Part shown: one piece after another, positions 1-10,563 of the stretch
Layout: the number at the start of each line of letters is the position of its first letter
Position numbering within the stretch: the stretch's first letter is position 1
Assembly (NCBI GenBank): GCA_003427395.1
Contig: BFEA01000176.1
Location: 2,448,468 to 2,475,482, forward strand
From: Chara braunii
Taxonomy: Eukaryota > Streptophyta > Charophyceae > Charales > Characeae
Length of the DNA stretch: 27,015 bases
Reading direction: 5' to 3'
The notes under the pieces: model-generated
The model's database searches: none
What the model was told of the DNA's origin: nothing
The model's input: only the letters and a program-made list of their open reading frames with translations
Program-made: the position numbers and the translations under genes

Positions 1-92
<92 letters not shown>
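1..92. repeat. (TA)n microsatellite at the left edge
   Basis: An uninterrupted TA dinucleotide run fills the left edge and continues beyond it. A shorter TA run sits at the same place in the second LTR_A copy (14055-14070), so the tract is probably part of the LTR that has expanded here, not independent target DNA. Confidence 0.95.
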
Positions 93-93
<1 letters not shown>

Positions 94-1171
94 CTCGAGT
101 GTTCGCGCGGTATATTGTGACCGTGCACAAGGGTTAAACGGATTATGTTTTTTTTTTAGAGAAAAGGGAGATCCCTTTTTACCCTTTGTTTTTTAGAGAT
201 TTCTATAGTTGGACGTTGTAGTCCGTGGCAGCCGGCAAAGTCAAACCCCTTGACTTCTCTCCAGACCCTAGATGATGGAGTTGGTCTCCATGGCAATAAG
301 AGACGATTGTCACCACAGGTATGAACCTCCCACTCTCCGCAGGGTGCAGAAGACGGTGTGGTTCGCAACTGCACTTGGCGGTTGTCCAACATCGAGAGAT
401 TAATCCTCAAGATGCGTGTCAACCGACACTTGAGTGTTGAATGCGACCCTCGAGATTAACGAGGACCGCATGAGTATGGGTACTACATAGTACGTCATCA
501 TTGCGACCGCTTGTGTACGCTTGCATTGCGAGTCGATATGAGTTAGCCCTATGTCCGCGAGGTTTTATATTAAGCCTCGCGCGCGAGGCCTGTCCGATTT
601 CCGCATCGGAAAGTTATGGGACGACTACTAAAGGACTAGGAGTGTTGTCGCGTTGTTTGTTCTGTGTCGTTCTGTATATGTGCGTGTGCGTGTGTCTTGT
701 TATTTTTTTTTTCTTTACAGTGGTGTGCGCGTGGTGTATGGAATGCTTCCTAGTCCACCGGCAACGAGTCGCGCTTGGGACCTCACCCCCCCAAGATGTC
801 GGTTCGCGTGCGGGTTCGATAGAGGCGTAACACCACGCGTACCCCCTATGCTACAACGAACGAGAAACACCTTCGGCTGGTCCACCTCAACGATTGCAAC
901 TAATCAGCTTTCGTACTGTGGACTGGTAGCTCGACGGGGATACGCCCACCGAAGGGAGGTGACAACACTCGTAAGGTGGAGGTAAGTCGTGCCTCGTGTA
1001 GGCCCTATCCTATCGTAGGGGCTCGCGAGAGGTATGGCTGGCGCACTCGGCCGGAGCGGCTTGCGGAAGCTCCATTATGTGTTTGTGGTAAGGATTCAGA
1101 CCAACTCCTGCGTGACGCGGCCGGGAGGGTCCCACGCTGCCCTGTGAGGTGCCGGACCGATGCGCTCGACA
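1..1171 (+). mobile_element. LTR_A copy 1, 5' LTR of a Ty3/gypsy-type retrotransposon
   Basis: This block recurs almost colinearly at 14048-15167 and, truncated and inverted, at 20436-20823. All three copies end at the same base, ...CTCGACA in copies 1 and 2 and ...CACGACA in copy 3. In copy 1 that end is followed by GG and an 18-base tRNA-Asp primer binding site, which identifies it as a 5' LTR with its 3' terminus at 1171. The true 5' end is probably just left of the window: copy 2 suggests a start TGTGACA followed by the TA tract. The length of about 1.1 kb is ordinary for plant Ty3/gypsy LTRs. Two overlapping open frames (109 and 110 codons) occur in both full copies but resemble no family I know. 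The element's own 3' LTR is not identified; copy 2 lies downstream in the same orientation but has no polypurine tract before it. Confidence 0.8.
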
Positions 1172-1173
1172 GG

Positions 1174-1191
1174 TGGCGCTGTTGCCGGGGA
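1174..1191 (+). other. Primer binding site, tRNA-Asp type
   Basis: TGGCGCTGTTGCCGGGGA lies two bases after the LTR_A terminus CGACA. It matches the complement of the 3' end of plant tRNA-Asp including CCA, with one mismatch at position 7. This PBS is known from plant Athila-like Ty3/gypsy elements. Minus-strand DNA synthesis of the element would start here. It fixes the element's orientation (plus) and the LTR boundary. Confidence 0.85.
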
Positions 1192-3377
1192 TAACGGTTG
1201 TCTACCATTGTCCCTGGTGGAACGACATTCGGGTATAGGAATGTGAGAAATAGGCAAAGTGGGAAGTTTTTCTTTGAGCTTTTATGGTTAATCGATTGAT
1301 GGTACCGGACAGAGACCGAGTGGGGATTGATTGTGTGGGATGGTTGTGGCTAGTGCTGTAATGATGGCGCAAGGAGGATAAACGTTTTGACTATGCGATC
1401 ACGTACTTTGACTAACATAGTAATAAATGGAGTTGATACCTTCTTCTGACTCTAAAAGTTGGTGAGTTTTGGACGATGCCCTGTATGGTTGATACGGTTA
1501 AGGTGAGATGCGGTGGTATCAACATGGCTAAGTATGATGGTTGTCGGAGTCGACCTTTCAAGGGACCTATTATGGTCGAAAAAATTATTTGAGTGGTCAT
1601 AAGAGCAACAAGGTACCTCTGCATTAGAGTGAGGTCGAGGATGTGTACAGGAGCCTATTAAGTTAAAAGTCGTCGAGAGACTTCAAGGAGGGTTAGGCTA
1701 AGTATGGACTGAGATCCTGAAGTCTGGGTTCTAAGAGGATGTTCGGCCTATATAGTCATGATAATGTAAGGTCTGCCCCGCGTGATGTGTTTGAACTAGG
1801 CATATAAGGCAGCAGATAGATGCAAGGGAACACCATGCTATGACCTGAATAGAAGAGGCCATAGGGCGTGGCAAGTCTGTATACCATCTTCTCCGCGAAA
1901 AGAAATATTTGATCTGCGGGGTAGTTGTAATAACAGTGAAGTAGCTAACGCTTAGACTATCTTGCTTACTCTTGATGGGGAAATACGTGGTAGTTGATGT
2001 TAGACCTTCGCTTGAATCTTTTCTAGCTTGGACCATCCACTTGAGTTTGTAAAGTTTGAACTAAGGACTTGAGATTATTTTTCTGAGGGCATCTCTTATG
2101 AGTTATATGTTGAACTCATCCATATATGCGAGATTTAATGTAAGCAAGCGTGCCTAATGTCTGGTTATGTAAGGACTATGTGCCTGATGTTATATTATTT
2201 CAATGACTATCCTTTTCATGAATATTTATATGAGCTATTTATTTGAGGTATATATTTGAGTTTATTGATCTATAAGGATCTATATGAGTGTCTCAAGTCC
2301 GTTTATTGATTTATGATTGTCTGTTAAAACCAGATGCATTTGGATCGTTCTTCAAAGAGGGGTAGAAGCATTGCGCAGAATCCACATCTGGTGCGGATTC
2401 AGAGGTGGACGGAGTGACTACTTCCTATGGATAAGTTCCTCTCAGGGAATAGTTAATGTGTAAGGTCTACCCCAAGGAAGGTTGCAATCCTATGTTATAG
2501 TTCCCATGAGGGGTGACTTTGAAGAGGTTATAATCTTGTCTTGTAAGTAGTAGTAAGACCCACGCTGGAACAATGTTCCTTGTCCATAGTGGGGTGTTGT
2601 TGTTATATCTCTTGTAATAAAATAACTACACTACTACTAAATAGGAGGAAAGTTTTTGAGCCTTGTTAGACCATGGTCTGTAAAGGAAGCGACAACTACT
2701 TGCCACAGAAAAGTAGGGGGTGAATCCCCAACTATTTTTGTACCAAGTGGGTTTGCCAGCACAGGACAGGGTGACACCACCCGAAGCGTGTATGGTGAGG
2801 TTGTTTATTTTATTGGCAAGGGTCTGCAAGGGACAGACGCTGGAATCGAAGGAAGAATCAGTGAGGCTTGATCCTTGAAGTGAGACTCAGGGATTTAAGA
2901 TGCTATCCTTTCTGAAAAGGATTACACTGCCCCTCGCCACAGTATACTTCTGTCAAAGTCAGGGGAGTAAAGTGTGATACTCTCACAAGAATTATGTCTG
3001 AGAGTACCAACTGTTAATAATCATATCTTTGACCATAATGGGCCTATCATATGCTATGTCTGTTGATATAGGTCTGTCGTTATGAGATATTTATATATGC
3101 TGTGATTAACTGACTAGTTTGTGTATGTTGTGTTTTGATTATTATGAGTAGTATTGTTGTTAGTTACTATGGTGATATATCATTTTTCATGAGTATTATA
3201 ACTATGAATTTTTTATATCCATGAATGCAATATTATCCTGATATATTACCATTATTATTTTCTCTAAGCTGGGTGGTCGTAAACACTGTAAAAGACGTAT
3301 TTTAGGGAAGGATGATCTGAAGCCGAGACTTTAGGGGTAGGGATTGTAGACTGTGATTATGCTCGACTTTTTCTACG
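1192..3377 (+). other. Decayed retrotransposon interior, no gene recognised
   Basis: After the PBS the sequence is G- and T-rich on the plus strand with short AT-rich stretches (about 2050-2330 and 3000-3260). Open frames are short and broken, for example a 71-codon plus-strand frame ending at 2871 and a 101-codon minus-strand frame at 1731-2036. None carries a retroviral zinc knuckle, protease DSG/DTG or other motif I can name. It most likely contains leader and gag-region remnants of the LTR_A element or a nested element, heavily mutated. Confidence 0.4.
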
Positions 3378-4088
3378 ATGGGAAAAACCCAGACCAGAGC
3401 GAAGGCAACTCAGGATGCCTTATGCAAAGAAATATCTTGATATGACCTTGCCCGTTAAAAAGGAAGATAGGCTCGAAGTATCCTTGCCGAGGAGAGTCAA
3501 GGAAGGAGATTATATCTCTTCCTAGTGGGGCACATTGATGGACATGGGTATTTTTGCTTGGATCGAGTCCGACTTTAACGATGATGAAGGTTGTGTGATT
3601 GTAAAGGTAACCCTGTACGCATCTTCCCCATTCCGGGTCAAGCATGGGGTCGAGTTGACACTTGGGCATGGGAGCATGCTTGCGAGGCCATTGAGAATAG
3701 CTAAGGGAGATGTGGCAAAATGGACAAGAAGAAGGGTCCATGAAGGAGAAAAGCGAGTGGTGATCCATGTAGGAGTTAAGAGTGCCGATGAATTTCGGTT
3801 TCCTTCTGCCCATTACGAGTCATCCTGCCTGAATTTCTGGTAGAGAAGTGTTTCGGGGGACATGTAAGAATAGAGGCCGCAACAGAAGCCGTTTTAAGGA
3901 CGCGCGAATGGGGATATGGGCGTTTTGCGTGCGAACTGATGTATAACCTGTACCTGGACTAAAGGTTTTTACCCCATAATCAAGGACTAAGGGACACAGT
4001 CAATATTGTGGATGCCTATGCGAACTCCCATGATCCAGATGACAGGGTTGTGGATTGGGATGAGGTCCGGACAGTAGCAGGGCGATAG
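3378..4088 (+). pseudogene. Unrecognised decayed protein-coding frame
   Basis: This looks like one broken coding sequence. An ATG at 3378 opens a short frame. A second frame from 3415 runs about 142 codons to a stop at 3841-3843, with one internal TAG at 3523. Near 3800 the reading shifts by one base into a third frame that continues with one TAA (3960) to a stop at 4086. Composition is protein-like: mixed charged and hydrophobic residues, recurrent Lys/Arg-Val/Leu patterns, clusters such as GDYISS, WIESDFNDDEG and REWGYGRF. I do not recognise the family. It is not reverse transcriptase, integrase, RNase H or a zinc-knuckle gag. Position between an LTR/PBS and a polypurine tract suggests a retroelement-borne extra ORF or captured gene. 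The antisense 146-codon frame (3373-3813) is probably its shadow. Confidence 0.35.
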
Positions 4089-5400
4089 AGGGTGCCCTTG
4101 TGTTTTGCCGAAGTGCGTCTCTCATGAGCCTGTGTATGTACGTGTACATAGGGGCCAAAGTAGAAGTGTAACTGATTGTGTGATTCCGGATCTGTGTTTT
4201 AGTTTACAGGATCTTGAGTATGTACGAAACGGATTGGAAGAGGTGTATATATGCCATTAGTGCATTATGTGTATATGTTAGATCATAAGGGTCCTCAGGT
4301 TAGATTGGATAAGCATGTCTTCAGGCTTTTGCATCTGCCCAAGGGTAGACTGGTTAGAGTATGAGAATGAGCCTCACATATGTATGGGCCGCTGAAGATA
4401 ATAAACGGATGAGGGTATGGTTTGTAATATAGACTTGAGTACATCACGCGGTCATGCGAGGATGGGATCTTACTAGGAGGACTGATTTGACTTTAGTTGT
4501 GATATTTGTCCTTCGTTAAGACATATACCTTCATCCAGAAATGTCTTCCTACGATTCAAGATGAATTGATTGTGTTTTAGGGGCTGAGTTTATTTTTAAC
4601 CATACCACCCTGAGTTGTGAAAGGGTACGTGTCTATACGTTTGTATATAGGAGCTGCTCTAAATTGAGTGGGTCCTGAGTTATGGTTTCAGGACGCTATG
4701 ACCTCGAGAGCTAGTGTGCTAAACCTCTTGCTATGCGGGCTGTGTTGAGATATGAGAGAGGAGTATGCACGACGCTTGATTCGAGGCTGTTGTAAGCCTA
4801 TGATTGATTAAGGCGTGATGAATCTTGTGTTACGGGTTGGATATTTAAATATGTCTTGGGTTACTTGGATCCCTCCAATGTGAGGGGTGCGATTACACCT
4901 GTTTATAACTGTTTCCGTTTAACTCTGACTGAGGACGCTATTATTTTTTGGGCGATACTAGACCACTGGTGCCAGTTTGAGTTGAGATTGTTCAACTCTG
5001 TGTGTGTATATATAATTCAAGACCATATTTGGTTCACTTTTTAAGTTGGGTTATTACACCTCTTAGTGTATATTGAAGCTGAGATTTTTATCTAAGACGA
5101 TTCCCCTGTATATGATGATCACAATCACTCTCACATGTGTGGTTTTATCCTGATGTATGATGATTTTGTGTGAGAGATGTATGAGAAACATCTCGTGTGC
5201 TATGTATTTTGTGAATGAGAATGGATGTGAGCTGTCTAATCTTCGGTATACTCGTACGATCTGCACACGGCCGGGTGATAGGGCCGGGTATAAGGAGAGG
5301 GAGTGCAGTCTGTTTTGTGAAAAGTGTGAAAATCCTAAGAGATTTATGAGTCTTTGAGACTAGAATGCTTGCTATGTCAAATATTTATTGTTAAGTTGTG
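4089..5400 (+). other. Decayed interior, no gene recognised
   Basis: Plus-strand G/T-rich sequence continues with many stops in all frames. Short peptide-like stretches (for example around 4680-4800 and 4856-5041) suggest old coding DNA, but no motif can be named. Confidence 0.3.
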
Positions 5401-5785
5401 ATGAGGACCCATAAGTTGGTCTCTCAGTTTGAGTTGTTTTATGGTAGAGACGTCTTTTGTGAGAAGGCAGTAGTTTGCTTATTGGAAGATTCATCTTTAG
5501 AGAGGGAAAATGTTTTAATGAAAGGTCACGTGAGAGTTTATCCTAAACAGAGAAGGGATGGCTGAGAGACCTATTGAGTGAGACCTACTTCGTATGAAAG
5601 GTGGTTAATAGATTCAATGGCATGGTAAGTTGGTTTTGGATGATAAAGTCTGACGAGCAGGACCATGTTTTTGTAAAGGTCGCAAAAAGCTTCATTGAGA
5701 GATGTCTTCGGGATGTGTGGTCTTCTTGCTCTGATCAAGTGAAGGGGCCACGACCTTGCGGACCTGGCGGTGATTCTGTTTTGTG
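5401..5785 (+). pseudogene. Possible integrase-like fragments, very degraded
   Basis: Frame 5401-5553 contains FELFYGRD, reminiscent of the PFELVYG-type segment late in Ty3/gypsy integrase cores. Frame 5601-5785 contains VVNRFNGM followed by acidic and hydrophobic residues, reminiscent of the VVDRFSKM segment earlier in the core. The order of the two pieces is opposite to that of a normal integrase, and no D-D-35-E residues can be placed. They may come from different copies or be chance. The polypurine tract about 0.55 kb downstream fits a retroelement 3' end. Confidence 0.22.
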
Positions 5786-6336
5786 ATAGTGGAGAGGCTG
5801 CCGTGTTCTCTCTGTGTTGTCCCATAGAGGGCTGGTAAATGTCTTTTATGTGTGACATACCTTTGTGTAGTCCCGCAGTAGGCCTGTATTGTTGCGACAC
5901 GCTGTCCAACCACTTGTGCTAATCTTGGGGCATTTGTGAGAGACCTAGCTAGGGGTATAACTTGCATCACTGAGGCGCAATCCTCAGTGTTGGCTGCTGA
6001 TCGGCGCAACCTGACAGCCGGCCCACGTCTCGCGAGAAGGGGTAAGGACTTAAAGGGGTGTGGTCACCCAAGAGGGTTTTACCTGCCGCGGGATGGCATG
6101 GGATAAGAGTCGAGTCCTTTTGGAGTCCTGATTGAATGAATATCAGGAGAAAAAACCTGTCGTGGCGCAACCTGCGATGGCACTACCGTTAAAATAACAA
6201 ACGAGATGGGCCGTAGATCTGGCACGATCACCCAGACTACGGTGGACCAAGATGGAGACCTAGCCTTCCTGTACTAGACTGCAGGGAGTGTGTTGAGATA
6301 AGATTTATATATATATGTTTGATTGTGGGGATTATT
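5786..6336 (+). other. Presumed 3' untranslated interior before the PPT
   Basis: No coding signal is recognised. A minus-strand frame of 105-112 codons overlaps here without family features. The stretch ends in a T-rich/AT segment directly before the polypurine tract, as is usual for the region between pol and the 3' LTR. Confidence 0.35.
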
Positions 6337-6351
6337 AGAGGGAGGCGATAG
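6337..6351 (+). other. Polypurine tract upstream of LTR_B
   Basis: AGAGGGAGGCGATAG immediately precedes TGTC. Fourteen of its 15 bases equal the tract at 22321-22335, which directly precedes another LTR start (TGTTACG). A PPT primes plus-strand DNA synthesis and marks the 5' boundary of a 3' LTR. Confidence 0.65.
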
Positions 6352-6491
6352 TGTCTTCTAAAGGTCTCGGTTAGGGCCCGCGTCGTTGGTTATGGCCTTG
6401 CTCGCAGGGTAGAGACTAAGGACACTTAATGAGAAGTCGGCGTTTGTCTAGGACGAAGGGGAGAAGACAGTTGAGAGGGGCCGCTGAGACT

Positions 6492-6572
6492 TATGTTGTA
6501 GTACGTATGTCCAGTACACATGCGTCGTAGTGTCAGGACAATGGAGACCCAGGTTAGAATCCTGGCAGCATA
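6492..6572 (+). other. tRNA-like cloverleaf remnant inside LTR_B
   Basis: A perfect 5-7-5 T-arm (CCAGG, loop TTAGAAT, CCTGG at 549-565 of the 6-kb block) is followed by CAGCATA. That pairs over seven positions, one wobble, with TATGTTG at 6492. Between them GTAC...GTAC can form a four-pair D stem. The anticodon region (6518-6548) is too long and does not pair well. It may be a decayed tRNA or tRNA-derived SINE head, or chance. Confidence 0.2.
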
Positions 6573-6734
6573 TAGTTATAAGGGCTTGGATTGTTGGACG
6601 CCTCAACCTCGAGTCTGTCGGCTAATCGGATTGGTTCCTTCCTCGTCAGCATTTGGAGTTTTGGATGGATTTATAGCTTTTCGATCTTGCGAAGCGACAG
6701 GGACGTCGATTAATATGGTCCGGTAGCTGTCGGT

Positions 6735-6760
6735 GCGAATACCCTTACAAGGGTATCCGC
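6735..6760. other. Stem-loop
   Basis: ATACCCTT and AAGGGTAT form a perfect 8-bp stem with a 2-base loop, extended by GCG/CGC after a one-base mismatch. A T6 run follows at 6765. Role unknown; it lies in presumed U3. Confidence 0.6.
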
Positions 6761-6881
6761 CCTGTTTTTTGGCAAGTGACATAAATTAGGTCTGGATTAA
6801 AGTTTAAGTATATCGCCCGAGGCGCGGCTGCGTCTGTGCTCAAGGCTGACTCGATGGCAGACTAAAGTAGAGAGTGTGTGG

Positions 6882-6902
6882 GCGCGCAGCTTCGAAGCGC
6901 GC
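6882..6902. other. GC-rich palindrome
   Basis: The 10-bp palindrome GCTTCGAAGC is flanked by GCGCGC on the left and GCGC on the right, giving a nearly symmetric 21-base inverted repeat. Role unknown. Confidence 0.55.
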
Positions 6903-8884
6903 ATGATCTTTTTTATTTTTGCTTAATGATTGTGAAGAGTTGGCGTGATCGCCGACCAGATTTTTTAAAATTTTATTTTAATTAAACTACGGTTAAAAAA
7001 ATTATGTCTCGGTGATTGATGTGCTTGCCTGTGTCCTATGTGCACGCACAGAAAACGACATCGACAACAAGGAGGCCTTGAAGTGTTTTCGGTAGACCCG
7101 TGCGTCGCGCGGTGTCTGTTTATTTAGGCATTGGTCAGAGCTAGACCCTAACTTGAGCCTAGCACTATTAGTTACGGCGTCGGACTTTCATCAGGGAGAT
7201 TCAGGGACCGAGACTGAGCGGCGACGACGCGAGGGTATCTGAGTAACGCGAGTGGACCGAGGGGGTCAAGGACCCGGTGCGGCTATCCCCCCTTGGGTTT
7301 GCCTTTGGCATCGTCAGGGCGGGACTAATGGGTCTTTCCCTCGATTCGTCATATTCTGACGACTAAATTTTTTTGAATGATTTTATTATGTATTGTCGTT
7401 ATTTTTATGCTCCGGCGCCCTTTGACTTGGGCGCTACGTTGGATTTAAAGGTCATCGCGGCAGTCGAGGACATTTAGTGCAGACCGCTTTTGTTTAAACA
7501 GTGGGTCCCTACGTCTTCAGGATGGAGGAAAAATTCTTTTATTCCGCATATCTTGAAACATGGACCGAGGGAGTCCGACGTGCGTAGGGGACGGGGAGTG
7601 ATTAGCCCACGAGCCAGAAGGAACTCGAGTGGTAGGACCTTTCTGCAGGAGCACCGTCCGTTCCCCGCAGTCCGTGGTGGAGAGGCTGGGTAAGAGTATG
7701 CCCGTGGGACTCTTCCCCACCTCGGACTTCAAAGTTTCCATTTGGATATTTGCAACTACCGCAAAAAGACCTGCGCCGGACCGTTTCCCCTAGGCCCGCG
7801 AGTGGGCACATAGCAGACCCACGCCCTCGGTTCTCTATGAGAAGACGGAACAGGGCTTGTTTGCTAAGAGGCTGAAGGGGTGACGGGGCCTGGTTGAAGG
7901 AGGCAGGCCAGGAAAAACCCGGAGGAGATTGTGGCGAAGCAGCAGTAATGCTGTCGTGCCAATCGCCTGTCGGGTTTGGCCTATACGAGCAAAAGACTAG
8001 CTAGACTGACCGGTAACTTAGTCTCCGTCGGGGTGCCTCAAGCGCTGGGGCAGCAAAAGTCACGAGAGCCCGGAGGCGCTGATCAGAACGGGTAGCAAGA
8101 AGGGGAGTACGAAGCTACAGGGGAGGCGCATGGACAGGAACGACGAGCTGATAGCTCAGCGGGTGACGGGCAACAACAGAGAGGAGTCGGGGAATGGCAG
8201 AGGGAATGAATCCGGGCGTGTTTCAGCACTGGATCCATTTGGAAAAGGAGCAAGAGAGCGACGGGCGAAGTGTCCGGGACCGATGGGCGATAGGGCCGAG
8301 CCACTGAGACTCCCAGCTAGCGCAGCGGTGGTGGGTGAAAAAGCATCAGAGAGACGAGACGAAGACAGACAGTGGAAGGGGAGAGTAAATCAGGATGGAA
8401 GTCGGGCTAGGTGCATTCGGTTTTGGAGATGGCAGAGGTAGATGTGGGCACGGAGGAAGAAGTTGCCATTCGTTCGATCCTTAATGGATTCGAGCGGGGA
8501 AAGAAGTAGGGTACAACTTATCTAGCAGGGCGATTTTAATAGTGAAGTTAGTTTTGGGGTTGGACTAGCAGAAAGAAGGTTAGTAAGGGAAATTGGTGCG
8601 CCGAAGTAAGGCGATGGCGGGAAGTGAGAAAGAGGGAGAATAAGAAAATGCTTATCTCCCTCGTTTCTGAGCGGATTTGGGCGAAGGAAGGCCCGATTCC
8701 GGGGTTTTTGGGTAAGGTGAATCTAATGGTATTGTTAGTTTTAGCTCTAGGTTAGTAGTTTCAACGAGGTAAGCGTGAAGGGCCACGCGGTTGCAATGGC
8801 AAAGTGACGAGAGGAGATGGTGGAAAAAAGAGCGGAGTAATGGATCGAGTAGAGGAGATTGAGGAGAGGAGAACGGGGAGGAGA

Positions 8885-9835
8885 AGGCTTACCTGTTGCT
8901 CGACATGTTGCTCCTCCTATTGATGGAAGTAGCTCCGCTAGTTTCTGCGTGTATAGCTGAACTGGTTATGTGGGATGAACGAAACTCGAGCTATGAAGCG
9001 AACATGCGCCCTAACCTGGCCGATGTGCGGGGCCAAGTTCGTACGACGAGAGAGCACAGGTACGAGGTGAGGAAGTGCTCGGTTAGAGAGAGAGTAAGGA
9101 TCTGGCGGAAAGTGCAGCGGCAAAAAGTCGAGGAAAGTGATTTAAGGAGAGAGAGAGCGTACTTGTCTTTTCTCTAGTCGAAGATCACTTCGGCCATTCG
9201 AACGAGCTTCGTAGATCCGAGATCAGAAGTTTTGCCAAAGTACGGGGGTTTAAACTGAGTGAAGGATCCGACCAAAGAGCGAACGTTGTGTCTCTTCTGC
9301 CACCCTGTCGGACCCGATAGCAAGAGCAAGCGGCGGGGAAGGACTTACCAGTAGGGTGGTATGTTGCCCTAATTTACAGAGGAAGCAGCGTGAGGGTGGC
9401 TGTAGGATGGGAGTTCGCCTATCAGAACAACGAGGTGATCTGCAAAGTTGGGTACGTACCTGAGGGCATGGTGCGCGGCTCATTTGAGTGATAGAGTCGC
9501 GTGGGTCCTGCCAAGGAAGTAAGGACTGATCCATTGACTGGTATGCGGTCTGCCTTACCTACGGGAATAGCGTGGGGCAGGGCAAGTGGATGGAGACTTA
9601 CCTACGGATCGAGGCGTCGTTCATCCCAGTGAATAAGGCAGTCGGGGGGCAAGCTCGGGAGCGGAAACTTACCGTCTAAACCAGTGGACTACAGGCAGGC
9701 TGCGGGGGAAGCTTGCCTGTGGGCGATGTACCCCTGACCCTCACATGCGGAGTTACTGGGGGCCAGCCACGAAGATGCGGGCTCACTTGCACAATGGAGG
9801 GGCAAGGAGCAAGGTCGTGGAGACTGCATTTACCT
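8885..9835. repeat. Degenerate recurrent TTACC motif in presumed U3
   Basis: CTTACC or TTTACC recurs near 8888, 9342, 9553, 9598, 9668 and 9828, each after a G/A-rich stretch and often followed by (A)GT or TGTT. The spacing is irregular (about 45-450 bases). On the minus strand the motif reads GGTAAG, like a 5' splice site, but no exon structure is apparent. A worn tandem repeat is the simplest reading. The rest of 6903-10315 shows no gene I can support. Confidence 0.3.
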
Positions 9836-10315
9836 GTTGGCCGGTATACTGTTTATCGGGCTGGCCGAGCTTGCAGGAGTGCGAACTCACCCATAGCTCA
9901 CGCAATCCGGAGTCGAAATCTTGGGGGAGGGACAGAGCCTTTTGTAGAGGAGTATTACTGCAAATAGAAGGAACACCAAGGGGTCAACGGTTCGTGGTTT
10001 GGTTTTGGTTTACCAAGTTGTTTTGCGCATTGGCCATCATTGCGGGGCCCTCAGGCAACTGAAGGTATCAAGGCCCTCTCCTTGCGAGTCTGAGAGCACC
10101 CTCCTTGGATCTGAGAGACTGAATCTTCCTCCCCCTGCCCTTCTTATTCTAAGTCTAGTCTAGTGGTTGTAAGAGAAAGGCGGCAGGCGAGATTGCAAAT
10201 CGTAGGACCGCAGCAAGACTCTGTGGGGAGTTCACCCACCGATTGCGGGAGCTCTGCCGGAACTCAGGAGGAGTTATGGAGGCAGGGATTTGAAAGGTAA
10301 CCATTGCTTCCCCTC

Positions 10316-10321
10316 TATAAA
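10316..10321 (+). promoter_or_regulatory. TATA box of LTR_B
   Basis: CTCTATAAAC gives a good plant TATA box. An AATAAA signal lies 106 bases downstream, as expected for the U3/R region of an LTR. Transcription would start around 10345-10350. Confidence 0.45.
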
Positions 10322-10426
10322 CCCAGTTATAACCTTTATCTATATTCCTTGATAGGTTTTGACTTAGTATATTGTATGCATCCTTACTTTGACTTTCAAT
10401 TTGACTTCAGGACATAAACCAAACTT

Positions 10427-10432
10427 AATAAA
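10427..10432 (+). terminator. Poly(A) signal of LTR_B
   Basis: AATAAA in the context CTTAATAAAGG, followed by a T-rich stretch at 10445-10470. In an LTR this would direct cleavage at the R/U5 boundary near 10450. Confidence 0.4.
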
Positions 10433-10563
10433 GGAATAATTGTGCAAATTCAGTTTCAGTTTTGTTGTTTGACTGAAAGCAGATTGTGGGATTGCATCTA
10501 GGGGAAAGGTTGGGAGGAGGGCAGTTTTGCATGAGGGCTGACTGGGTCGATTGAGGCAGGGAA

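Noticed and set aside
501-985. 109- and 110-codon overlapping ORFs, also intact in LTR_A copy 2 (14486-14970)
   Set aside because: Both frames stay open in both copies because the copies are nearly identical. They lie inside an LTR, overlap each other and show no domain.
700-985. Splice-like signals in LTR_A (TTTCTTTACAG at about 710-720 and GAGGTAAGT at about 980)
   Set aside because: They would bound a 261-base exon, but no coding signal links them, and an LTR explains the repeat.
3373-3813. 146-codon minus-strand ORF
   Set aside because: It is antisense to the better-supported plus-strand broken frame and has no motif.
5405-5420. A lone TAAGTT hairpin (GACC...GGTC) like those of the array
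   Set aside because: A single short hairpin 5 kb away without neighbours may be chance.
10154-10215. Possible SINE head: A-box-like TAGTCTAGTGG with GATTGCAAATC downstream
   Set aside because: The B box is poor, there is no tail and no flanking duplication.
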